5,040 bases of DNA from Candidatus Poribacteria bacterium (GTDB lineage: Bacteria; Poribacteria; WGA-4E; WGA-3G), in NCBI GenBank assembly GCA_009835515.1, contig VXXH01000418.1, forward strand, positions 4,807 to 9,846, given 5' to 3'. Both the position numbers and the translations under genes were made by a program. This document shows positions 1 to 5,040 of the stretch, piece by piece. The stretch's first letter is position 1. Each line of letters begins with the position of its first letter. The notes under the pieces were generated by a model. The model searched no databases. It saw only the letters and a list, made by a program, of their open reading frames with translations, and was not told the origin of the DNA.

Positions 1-44
1 ACGGGACTGAAGAGGTTTTTGAAAACTTTAAGGTTTCAGCATGA
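1..44 (+). CDS. Possible C-terminal end of a plus-strand gene (partial)
   Basis: The frame starting at base 3 reads GTEEVFENFKVSA and stops at TGA 42-44. The short acidic/aromatic tail with a final F-x-V-S-A resembles the last beta-strand of jelly-roll (concanavalin-like) domains, but 13 residues are far too few for an assignment. Support is indirect: a hairpin with a T-rich tract oriented for plus-strand termination lies 76 bases downstream (120-149), which fits a plus-strand gene ending here. A second plus frame (frame 1) is also open to a TAG at 58-60, so the choice of frame is uncertain. Confidence 0.3.
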   Translation, partial: GTEEVFENFKVSA

Positions 45-47
45 AAT

Positions 48-77
48 CCGGTTCGGTTAGGAAACCGAACCTACCGG
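48..77. repeat. Palindromic intergenic repeat
   Basis: GGTTCGGTT (50-58) pairs perfectly with AACCGAACC (63-71) around the loop AGGA. CCG at the left edge and CCGG at 74-77 make the whole unit nearly symmetrical. The right half (62-77) recurs exactly, in inverted orientation, at 4772-4787. This shows it is a dispersed element and not a one-off hairpin. No coding capacity. It is probably a REP-like or non-autonomous mobile element; that class is inferred. Confidence 0.7.
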
Positions 78-119
78 TCTGAGGACCACAAAGATTATTT
101 TTTCTAAAATTGAGCTTAT

Positions 120-149
120 GGCGGATATTATATCCGCCTTTATTTTATC
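120..149 (+). terminator. Probable intrinsic terminator, plus-strand orientation
   Basis: GGCGGATA (120-127) and TATCCGCC (131-138) form an 8-bp perfect stem around TTA, followed on the plus strand by TTTATTTTAT. In the minus direction the hairpin is followed by ATAAGCTCAA, a poor U-tract, so it would not be a good terminator for the sulfatase gene ending at 151, though the stem could still shield that mRNA's 3' end. It most likely ends a plus-strand gene entering from the left. Confidence 0.6.
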
Positions 150-150
150 A

Positions 151-1479
151 CTATACTATTTCACGCGCAGGATAGTGCTTATCACCGGGGGACACATCTG
201 TCGGATCGTTCAGCACAGCCGTCTCTGGTGGCACCATAATCTGGTTCTCGTTCACCGGGTCGTCCGTCTCTGTGCGCCACTGCTCTAAACGCTCGCGCAT
301 CTCTGCCAGGACATCCGCATAATCCGGATTCCCTGCAAGGTTATGTGCCTCCGATGGATCAAATACGACATCGTACAACCGCTCCGATTCAACCGGATCA
401 TCACCCCAACCGTGCTCCATCATGAAGGTTTTGCTGATACTATCGTCACAGTTCGGCAATGCCCATTTCTCCGCGTCGTCATAGCGTCGGATGTATTTCC
501 ACCGCTGGGTCCGAACAGCACGCTGCGGTTCGTAGCAACAGTGGTAGTTGACTTCAGCAAAAATAGCGTCACGAATATCGTCCGCTTCGCCGCGGACTAA
601 GGGGAGGATAGAATTACCCTGCAGCCATGCGGGAGCATCAATACCTGCCAATTCGCAAATAGTGGGGAACAGATCAATTTGGCTAACCAGTCCATCCACG
701 ACTTGCCCACCGTCAAAACCACCGGGACCACGGACGATGAGCATCACACCGATACCGTGATCACTCAGATGACATTTCATTCGGGGGAAGGCGAGTCCGT
801 GGTCAGTCGTGCATATCACGAGCGTATTTTCAGCGATTCCGTTTTCCTCAAGCGCGTCAAAAACCATACTCATCTTCCTATCAAGTGTCCGTGCTGCGTC
901 TATGTATTCCGCCATATCCTGACGGGTGGTAGGTGTATCAGGGAACGGTGCTGGCGGTTTGACATAGCGCGGATCCGTCTTCGGTTCGCCATCCGGTGGC
1001 GGATCAAACCCTTTTGCTCGGCGATGTGTCTCACCAAACCCGACATCTAAGAAGAAAGGAGCATCATGTTTCTCAGCGATGAAATCGCGTGCCCGTTCTT
1101 CTGCACCTGCACGCACGGTGCCTTGAGATAAAAGTCGTTGGTAACCTGTCTCTTTTAAATCTCGCACGACATGCTGGAACCCTGCCAAGGCGGTGGTGTA
1201 GCCAGCTTGGTTCAAGGTGTAGGTTATGAGATGCTCTGGAACTGGGAGGCTCCAACCGCGGTTTGCCAACCCGCCCATACCGCAGCTATGTGCCCACTGT
1301 CCCGTGAGGAGTGCCGCTCGCGATGGCGAACAGGTTGGATTTGCACAAAACGAGTTTCGGAACACGACACCCTCTTCCGCAAGTTTCTGTATGTTCGGCG
1401 TCGGAATCGCGTGCCCGTAAGGTTGCACATACCGTCCCGTATCGTGTGAGTGGATATAGATTATATTTGGTTTGTTCAT
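151..1479 (-). CDS. Sulfatase, N-sulfoglucosamine sulfohydrolase (SGSH)-like
   Basis: A 442-residue type I (formylglycine) sulfatase, expected to hydrolyse sulfate esters or sulfamates on sugars. The signature CSPSR is at residues 50-54, inside TCSPSRAALLTG; C50 would be converted to formylglycine. TTDHG (224-228) supplies two metal-site residues and K235 follows as in the family. Similarity to human SGSH is visible along the length from memory: RNSF before the motif, FLDVGFGETHR (143-153), the NTLVICTTDHG block, RAVRTQRWKYI (320-330) and ERLYDVVFDP...HNLA near the end. Two usual active-site positions differ: the Asp pair near the start reads H12-D13, and the GKxH motif reads GFQH (100-103). 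The protein begins MNKPNIIYIH directly at the first beta-strand, so there is no signal peptide and it should be cytoplasmic. There is no clear Shine-Dalgarno before the ATG (AT-rich leader). It lies 18 bases after a small ORF and probably shares its promoter at 1733-1761. The substrate cannot be read from sequence. Confidence 0.94.
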   Translation of the reverse strand: MNKPNIIYIHSHDTGRYVQPYGHAIPTPNIQKLAEEGVVFRNSFCANPTCSPSRAALLTGQWAHSCGMGGLANRGWSLPVPEHLITYTLNQAGYTTALAGFQHVVRDLKETGYQRLLSQGTVRAGAEERARDFIAEKHDAPFFLDVGFGETHRRAKGFDPPPDGEPKTDPRYVKPPAPFPDTPTTRQDMAEYIDAARTLDRKMSMVFDALEENGIAENTLVICTTDHGLAFPRMKCHLSDHGIGVMLIVRGPGGFDGGQVVDGLVSQIDLFPTICELAGIDAPAWLQGNSILPLVRGEADDIRDAIFAEVNYHCCYEPQRAVRTQRWKYIRRYDDAEKWALPNCDDSISKTFMMEHGWGDDPVESERLYDVVFDPSEAHNLAGNPDYADVLAEMRERLEQWRTETDDPVNENQIMVPPETAVLNDPTDVSPGDKHYPAREIV

Positions 1480-1497
1480 ATTTTTTATATTTTCAGT

Positions 1498-1638
1498 TTA
1501 GACACCTATGGCGTTAGACTTGCCCGGAGAATGTTGATAGAGGATTACTGCCGCCCGGGCAGGTTTTGGCAACGCAACCGGTTCCACTAATTTCACATTA
1601 CCTTGTTCATCAATTGTAGCTTCAACGGTTTTTAACAT
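1498..1638 (-). CDS. Small ORF (46 aa), antitoxin-like N-terminus, upstream of sulfatase
   Basis: ATG at 1638 to TAA at 1500-1498. The protein starts MLKTVEATIDEQGNVKLVEP and continues VALPKPARAAVIL before a tail ending GKSNAIGV. The pattern of a short beta-strand, an x-D-E-Q-G-N turn, then K-L-x-E-P-V-x-L-P is that of small AbrB-like antitoxin-type proteins (the AF2212/DUF104-style fold), which are usually 60-90 residues. Here the C-terminal part is short and does not look like the usual tail. A TGA lies two codons upstream in frame, so this ATG is the only plausible start; a purine-rich GATGAG precedes it. The gene sits between a near-consensus promoter (leader about 88 bases) and the sulfatase 18 bases downstream, so it is probably the first gene of a two-gene mRNA. 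No toxin gene is next to it. It may be a functional small protein or a truncated remnant. The family assignment is from memory and tentative. Confidence 0.62.
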   Translation of the reverse strand: MLKTVEATIDEQGNVKLVEPVALPKPARAAVILYQHSPGKSNAIGV

Positions 1639-1948
1639 GATTCATCTCATCTTCAGTGCGTGCAAAGCGTCTCAAACAATAATGATGAATGTGGTGGACA
1701 CAGACAACTGATATTATCCAATTGATAGATTGAGTATACAACACAACTTTAAGAATGTCAATAATTTTTTTGTATCTCCTGTTTGCAATTCTTCCAGTTT
1801 CCAATCAAACTTTTTCTATCCTTTTCGCCTGAGCAACGTCTATTTAATCAAACGAACCTAAAACGGATACCTTGGTGGCAGCGGCTAATCCCGCGGGGCA
1901 TACGCAATTGAAATCGACGAAAGCCTATCTATTACCGGCAGAATACCA
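1639..1948. other. Intergenic region between gfo-like gene and sulfatase unit
   Basis: 310 bases without a convincing gene. The part near the sulfatase unit holds its predicted promoter (1733-1761) and an approximately 88-base leader (1639-1726). The remainder (1762-1948), downstream of the gfo stop, holds only a weak GCGG/CCGC 4-bp stem (near 1885-1900) without a T-tract. No clear terminator for the gfo-like gene was found, so read-through into the sulfatase unit is possible. Confidence 0.6.
1733..1761 (-). promoter_or_regulatory. Sigma70-type promoter for small ORF and sulfatase
   Basis: On the minus strand TTGACA (1761-1756) is separated by exactly 17 bases from TATACT (1738-1733). The -35 is a perfect consensus and the -10 matches five of six positions. 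The start of transcription would fall near 1726, giving a leader of about 88 bases to the ATG at 1638. The surrounding sequence is AT-rich. No operator palindrome was seen over it. Confidence 0.75.
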
Positions 1949-2992
1949 CTAACGCCGCGGTATAGGTGGGTTTGCCTTGTAAATCTCCGTTAACAGATGC
2001 ATGGCGTGTAACGATTCTTCTTTGCCGTATTGTGGACACTGATGCAGACCAACGGCGAGACAGCGGTGAATCGCTTCGGCTTGGTACAAGAAACCGTGCT
2101 GATTTGGGGAGGCGTTTCGCATGCTCACTGTCCTCGGTAACGGATACTCGAAGTGGTGTAACGGGGCGGGCGCATTCCCTGTTCTATATTGCGAAGGCAC
2201 GCCATCTGGCGGCGGGATTCGGATAGAGAGACGCGTCGGACAGTGTGCCGGACGCTCAAGCGTGATACGTCCTTTTGTACCGATGAGTTCTGTCGCTTCT
2301 GGCAACTCTGAGTTTCGGGGCGGAAATGTCAGCACCGCGCACTTATCTTCACCAAATTCCACAATCGCACCACGCGCATATCTACCTGTCGCAACGATTG
2401 ATGTCGGGATGACATCCGCACCGAAGCCGAGTGGGACAGCTTGAATCGCATAAATCGGATCGAAAAAATCTGACTGGACAAGGACGACTTCACCAATTGT
2501 ACCATTCTCAATCTCGGTTCGCGCATGTTCCACCGCGGGGAAGAAGCGGGTCCAGACACCATCCTGCAGCATCACGCCTTTCTCTTCAGCGGCAGCGTAC
2601 ATTTCCCGCGCTTCAGAGATATTCTCGGCAAACGGTTTTTCACATAGGACATGTTTATCTGCTGCAATCGCGAGCAGCGTGTGTTCCTTATGCAATCTGT
2701 TGATCGTGCCAATGTAAACAATATCTACATCATCGGCTGCCACCATTTCCTTGTAATCGCCGTAGGCGGTCGTAACTCCGTACTGCCTTGCGAATTCTTT
2801 TGCCCGATCTATTTCGCGCGCTGCGACAGCGGTTACAGTTGCGCCTTTGCAGGCGTGTAAAGCCTCTAACCACATCCCTGAGATTCTACCCGCACCGAGA
2901 ATACCCCACCGTAAAGGGAACGCAACATCACTTGCATTTGTGAGACCGAGACGAATGTCTAACGGTGTTGAAGGAGATATATTGTTTGTCAT
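1949..2992 (-). CDS. Gfo/Idh/MocA family oxidoreductase, dihydrodiol/xylose dehydrogenase-like, with apparent internal deletion
   Basis: A 347-residue NAD(P)-dependent oxidoreductase. LRWGILGAGRIS (27-38) is the Rossmann dinucleotide loop. VAAREIDRAKEFA (56-68) keeps the two arginines (R59, R63) at the positions I recall as contacting the NADP phosphate in mammalian dihydrodiol dehydrogenase (DHDH), suggesting NADP preference. CEKP (117-120) holds the conserved catalytic-region lysine K119, and WTRFFPA (147-153) is the DHDH-type motif. ELIGTKGRITLERPAHCPT (235-253) is in the C-terminal sheet. Between SDF (174-176) and DPIYAIQAVPLGFG (178-191) the usual stretch of about 20 residues with GGGALLDxG is missing; Y181 aligns with the DHDH tyrosine. 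Residues 1-26 form a non-conserved N-terminal extension, but the next Met (M40) lies inside the Rossmann fold, so the ATG at 2992 is kept. The ribosome site is weak (GGA). The leader is a tandem repeat. Substrate unknown, probably a sugar or related diol. Confidence 0.92.
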   Translation of the reverse strand: MTNNISPSTPLDIRLGLTNASDVAFPLRWGILGAGRISGMWLEALHACKGATVTAVAAREIDRAKEFARQYGVTTAYGDYKEMVAADDVDIVYIGTINRLHKEHTLLAIAADKHVLCEKPFAENISEAREMYAAAEEKGVMLQDGVWTRFFPAVEHARTEIENGTIGEVVLVQSDFFDPIYAIQAVPLGFGADVIPTSIVATGRYARGAIVEFGEDKCAVLTFPPRNSELPEATELIGTKGRITLERPAHCPTRLSIRIPPPDGVPSQYRTGNAPAPLHHFEYPLPRTVSMRNASPNQHGFLYQAEAIHRCLAVGLHQCPQYGKEESLHAMHLLTEIYKANPPIPRR

Positions 2993-3000
2993 AACGATCC

Positions 3001-3154
3001 ATCTTAAAGTCCCCCTGATAAGGGGGATTTAGGGGGTTAGAGAAGTAAAATATAAACCTTAAAGTCCCCCTGATAAGGGGGATTTAGGGGGTTAGAGAAG
3101 TAAAATATAAATCTTAAAGTCCCCCTGATAAGGGGGATTTAGGGGGTTAGAGAA
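3001..3154. repeat. Tandem repeat, 55-bp period, 2.8 copies, each with a G/C-tract hairpin
   Basis: Copies run 3001-3055, 3056-3110 and 3111-3154. Copy 2 differs from copy 1 by one base (3057); copy 3 is identical for 44 bases and then diverges. In each copy AAGTCCCCCT pairs with AGGGGGATTT around GATA (10 bp with one G-T pair: 3007-3016/3021-3030, 3062-3071/3076-3085, 3117-3126/3131-3140). A second G5 tract follows 5 bases later and can compete for the same C5. The core is a motif I recall as dispersed in cyanobacteria, Poribacteria and others. There is no ORF and no T-tract, so it is not a classic terminator. It fills most of the gap between the zinc dehydrogenase and the gfo-like gene. Confidence 0.92.
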
Positions 3155-3200
3155 ATATATCGCTTTTCTTTTCGATGCAATTTGCATAAAATCTGAATCC

Positions 3201-4214
3201 CTATTTCCATGCGTCCAGGACAACTTTCCCGCAGTTATGTGTACACTGCAATGCCCATGCTTCCTGAATTTGGCTCATAGGGAAGGCGTGTGTGATGAAT
3301 GTATCCAGTTGTGCCTTAATTTGTGTAATCATTCGCATCATAGCAGGCGTATCTGTGAGTCTGTAATGCCGCGTGCCGTGTAATGTCAAGCCTTTATTGA
3401 TAATCTCACCACCCTGAATTGTCACTTCACGAATTCCACCAATCAATGAGATGTGTCCTTTTGGGCGTGTTGCGTCAATCAATAATTGGACTGCTGCGGG
3501 GGCGGCTGAACATTCGATCCCTTTGTCGATACCTCTGCCACCGGTCAAATCCCGAATCTGATTGACGGCATCCTCGTCTTGTGGATTAACAACTTCGGCT
3601 GCGCCGAGTTTTTTCGCGAGGGTCGCGCGATACGGGTGGTTTTCAACAGCGATGACGCGCGCACCTCTGTACACGGCATTAATCACACCGCCAAGCCCAA
3701 TAGGTCCCATCCCTGTGATGAGGACGGTATCAAGCGCGTTGACGTTCATTAACCGCATGGCATTAAATGTCGATCCAAGTCCGCAACATGCCATCCCAGC
3801 GTGGTGATAGGAGAGCTCCTCTGGAATAGGCACCAGTTGCCAGTCCTTTTTAAGGATGTACTGTGCATAAGTTGCTGTCACGCCAGTCTGTTCGGGAATG
3901 TTTGGGGATCTATGGTCGTTTGGGCAGTGGGCATATTCGCCTGCCAAGCAGAGATAACACTTTCCACAAGGGTAGTGTGGCATCACGACAACACGGTCGC
4001 CTACCTTGACAGTTCCCGCCTGTGCGATTTCTACCACTTCACCAGCGGCTTCGTGTCCGAAACTGTCGCTCTCACCTTCATTTTTGAAACCTTTGTATTC
4101 CGTACACATAGGTGCTGAATGAATTTTGACAACGACGAACTCACCCTTAGCAACCGGGTCTGGTTTGTCAATTAAGCCCGCACTTTCGGGACCGAATTTT
4201 GCAACGACTTTCAT
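3201..4214 (-). CDS. Zinc-dependent medium-chain alcohol/polyol dehydrogenase
   Basis: 337 residues from the ATG at 4214. The reaction would be NAD(P)-linked oxidation of an alcohol or polyol, in the cytoplasm. Catalytic zinc ligands: C37 (MCTEYK), H54-E55 (FGHEAAGEV) and a third ligand at C143 or C144 (ACCGLGSTF). Structural zinc: C83, C86, C89 and C97 (PCGKCYLC...HC), all four present. The Rossmann loop is GMGPIG (168-173). E191 at the end of the next strand (AVENHP) favours NAD over NADP. Length is normal for the family. The frame extends upstream to a GTG at 4226, but that GTG overlaps the Shine-Dalgarno GGAG (4224-4221), which sits 6 bases before the ATG, so the ATG is the real start. 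It lies 48 bases after the membrane-protein gene on the same strand and is probably co-transcribed with it. The MDR family covers sorbitol, threonine and many other dehydrogenases; the substrate is not determined. Confidence 0.95.
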   Translation of the reverse strand: MKVVAKFGPESAGLIDKPDPVAKGEFVVVKIHSAPMCTEYKGFKNEGESDSFGHEAAGEVVEIAQAGTVKVGDRVVVMPHYPCGKCYLCLAGEYAHCPNDHRSPNIPEQTGVTATYAQYILKKDWQLVPIPEELSYHHAGMACCGLGSTFNAMRLMNVNALDTVLITGMGPIGLGGVINAVYRGARVIAVENHPYRATLAKKLGAAEVVNPQDEDAVNQIRDLTGGRGIDKGIECSAAPAAVQLLIDATRPKGHISLIGGIREVTIQGGEIINKGLTLHGTRHYRLTDTPAMMRMITQIKAQLDTFITHAFPMSQIQEAWALQCTHNCGKVVLDAWK

Positions 4215-4220
4215 GAAGAT

Positions 4221-4224
4221 CTCC
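4221..4224 (-). promoter_or_regulatory. Ribosome binding site deciding the zinc dehydrogenase start
   Basis: GGAG on the minus strand, 6 bases before the ATG at 4214. It overlaps the alternative GTG codon at 4226-4224, which makes that upstream start unlikely. Confidence 0.75.
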
Positions 4225-4262
4225 ACTTTTTAATGATATAACGATATGACTCGAATTAGATA

Positions 4263-4640
4263 CTACCAGAAGGGACCGCCGTGCTTATGGAAACCGTTGG
4301 CGACAGCCAACACAACCAAAGCAACCATCGCCAGACCGAAAAGTCCGAGGGCAACGTAAAAATCGGCATTCCCTTGGAAGGCGAAACTTTTTTCCAAACG
4401 TTCATTTCCCGATTGCCGAACCTTTTTCGTGAGTACCTGCTTATCGTAAGTTGTCAGTTGCTGCTCGCCGGGAGATGTGAGTGCTGCCCGTTGATCGAGA
4501 AACCGTTGAGTCCGCCATGATTGCCATTTCCGCAACAAGAATCGGCACAGGATAACAGTGCCAGTGGTCGCGAATAGCACCATTGCGCCTATGCACCAAT
4601 CTGTCAAAGGTAGATGCCAAGGTAGGTGTTTACCGTCCAC
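4263..4640 (-). CDS. Small two-helix membrane protein of unknown function
   Basis: 125 residues; family not recognised. Two hydrophobic segments are clear: about residues 15-36 (WCIGAMVLFATTGTVILCRFLL) broken by an Arg near its end, and about 94-116 (FYVALGLFGLAMVALVVLAV...). Between them lies a polar, positively charged stretch (RKWQSWRTQRF, later TKKVRQ). With the basic loop kept inside, both ends would face outward; the tail ends in GFHKHGGPFW, rich in His, Gly and aromatics. The start is GTG at 4640, supported by a strong AAGGAG (4652-4647) 6 bases upstream. It lies 48 bases before the zinc dehydrogenase and probably shares its mRNA. An extended -10 promoter is at 4718-4726. Coding status rests on the Shine-Dalgarno, the membrane-helix pattern and the tight spacing; no homologue could be named. 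Confidence 0.75.
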   Translation of the reverse strand: MDGKHLPWHLPLTDWCIGAMVLFATTGTVILCRFLLRKWQSWRTQRFLDQRAALTSPGEQQLTTYDKQVLTKKVRQSGNERLEKSFAFQGNADFYVALGLFGLAMVALVVLAVANGFHKHGGPFW

Positions 4641-4646
4641 CGTTTT

Positions 4647-4652
4647 CTCCTT
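4647..4652 (-). promoter_or_regulatory. Ribosome binding site supporting a GTG start
   Basis: AAGGAG on the minus strand, 6 bases before GTG 4640-4638. It is the best Shine-Dalgarno match among the minus-strand genes here and fixes the start of the membrane protein. Confidence 0.75.
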
Positions 4653-4717
4653 AAAGCACGCAACTATAGCGTTAAAAATGGGACAAAGTGTAACCGCGTG
4701 AAATTACCTGTTATGAA

Positions 4718-4726
4718 ATTATAGCA
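4718..4726 (-). promoter_or_regulatory. Extended -10 promoter for membrane protein and zinc dehydrogenase
   Basis: TG-C-TATAAT on the minus strand (4726-4718): a perfect -10 with the extended TG. No good -35 hexamer is found 16-18 bases upstream, which is tolerated by extended -10 promoters. Transcription would start near 4711, leaving about a 70-base leader. Confidence 0.55.
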
Positions 4727-4760
4727 GATTTTGATGCCTAAATCTAATTAAAACGGTTTT

Positions 4761-4855
4761 GGCCCCCAGGCCCGGTAGGTTCGGTTTTGCGGTGGACTCA
4801 CCCAAATGCGATCTGCATTCCTAACCGGGGGCCCCACCCGTTACTGGGAAGGGGC
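4761..4855. repeat. Nested palindromic repeat region in the divergent intergenic gap
   Basis: GGCCCCC (4761-4767) pairs with GGGGGCC (4827-4833). Inside are GGTG/CACC (4791-4794/4799-4802) and AATGC/GCATT (4805-4809/4815-4819). A second hairpin, GCCCC-A-CCC (4831-4839) with GGG-AA-GGGGC (4846-4855), overlaps the first at 4831-4833. Bases 4772-4787 are the exact inverse of 62-77 of this window. It has no coding capacity and lies outside both predicted transcripts of the region, so it is probably a dispersed element and not a leader structure. It is part of the 370-base gap (4653-5023); the rest of that gap holds the two promoters, and nothing further was seen in 4856-4928. Confidence 0.6.
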
Positions 4856-4928
4856 ACCGAATCCTGAAAAAAGGCGAGAAATCCCAGAGGTTTTACTATA
4901 AGTGCCCCTAAAAGAAAATAGATTCCAC

Positions 4929-4957
4929 TTGACATTGTGCGTATCTCATAATAAAAT
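4929..4957 (+). promoter_or_regulatory. Sigma70-type promoter for the plus-strand gene at the right edge
   Basis: TTGACA (4929-4934), 17-base spacer, TAAAAT (4952-4957). The -35 is perfect and the -10 matches five of six. Transcription would start near 4964, giving about a 60-base leader to the ATG at 5024. A 5-bp stem (TGCCT 4971-4975 with AGGCA 4989-4993) lies in that leader. Confidence 0.65.
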
Positions 4958-5023
4958 AGAGCCAAATTGATGCCTCAACGATCTGTTTAGGCAATCCACT
5001 CATTTTCAAAGGAGATTGTGGAG

Positions 5024-5040
5024 ATGACGAAAACAAGGTG
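5024..5040 (+). CDS. Start of a plus-strand gene (partial, runs off the window)
   Basis: ATG at 5024 opens MTKTR before the window ends. AAAGGAG (5008-5014) lies 9 bases upstream, and a near-consensus promoter lies 67 bases before the ATG. It is transcribed divergently from the membrane-protein gene. The product cannot be identified from five residues; a Lys/Arg-containing N-terminus would fit a signal peptide or an ordinary cytoplasmic protein. Confidence 0.6.

Noticed and set aside
343..1517. Several plus-strand frames opposite the sulfatase
   Set aside because: They are antisense shadows of a well-supported coding frame, without ribosome sites or family patterns.
1548..1562. CTGCC/GGCAG hairpin inside the small ORF
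   Set aside because: A 5-bp stem in a GC-rich codon run (CCTGCCCGGGCGGCA); explained by coding sequence and has no T-tract.
1622..1804. 60-codon minus-strand frame with a TTG start, upstream of the sulfatase unit
   Set aside because: It spans the TTGACA/TATACT promoter, overlaps the better-supported 46-residue ORF in another frame, has no Shine-Dalgarno and shows no recognisable pattern.
3001..3154. CRISPR array
   Set aside because: The whole 55-base unit including the spacer part is repeated, so there are no unique spacers, and no cas genes are present.
3175..3187. Short palindrome ATGCAA-T-TTGCAT after the zinc dehydrogenase
   Set aside because: A 6-bp AT-rich stem with a one-base loop and no T-tract in the gene's direction; not convincing as a terminator or operator.
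4215..4226. GTG start for the zinc dehydrogenase, adding four residues
   Set aside because: The GTG overlaps the GGAG that is ideally placed for the ATG at 4214, and the family pattern begins at MKVVAKFG.
4970..4990. Six-codon leader ORF (MPQRSV) in the leader of the plus-strand gene
   Set aside because: It starts about 6 bases after the predicted transcription start with no ribosome site; likely chance.

Overview
The window looks like a moderate-GC bacterial chromosome with an accessory-metabolism gene set: a sulfatase, a Gfo/Idh/MocA oxidoreductase, a zinc alcohol dehydrogenase, and short palindromic repeats scattered between genes. This combination is familiar from Candidatus Poribacteria and related sponge or marine carbohydrate degraders. 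That assignment is an inference from gene content and repeat style; there is no rRNA or marker gene here to prove it.

Layout. The first 44 bases may hold the tail of a plus-strand gene. A palindromic repeat (48-77) and a hairpin plus T-rich tract (120-149) follow, the latter oriented to stop plus-strand transcription. Four larger genes then lie on the minus strand. Reading in their own direction (right to left) they are: a two-helix membrane protein of unknown function with a GTG start (4640-4263); a zinc-dependent medium-chain dehydrogenase (4214-3201); a dihydrodiol-dehydrogenase-like Gfo/Idh/MocA protein (2992-1949); and an SGSH-like sulfatase (1479-151). A fifth, very small minus-strand gene (1638-1498, 46 residues) sits 18 bases before the sulfatase. 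The pair has a near-consensus sigma70 promoter (TTGACA-17-TATACT, 1733-1761). At the right edge a new plus-strand gene begins at 5024, with its own promoter and Shine-Dalgarno sequence.

How the genes may work together. The sulfatase would remove sulfate from a sulfated sugar. The two dehydrogenases are of types that oxidise or reduce sugars, polyols and related alcohols. A small catabolic set for sulfated glycans or their breakdown products is plausible, but no substrate can be read from the sequence. The membrane protein and the zinc dehydrogenase are probably co-transcribed (48-base gap). The Gfo/Idh gene follows after a 208-base gap filled largely by a 55-base tandem repeat. The small ORF and sulfatase form a separate transcription unit.

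Points most worth a second look: the Gfo/Idh protein appears to lack the segment that normally carries the GGGALxDxG motif; the sulfatase keeps its formylglycine motif but has changed two other usual active-site positions and has no signal peptide; the 46-residue ORF resembles the N-terminus of antitoxin-like proteins but has no toxin partner; and the 55-base repeat array ends only 8 bases before the gfo start codon. I found no CRISPR array, tRNA, rRNA, transposase or clear new defence system.
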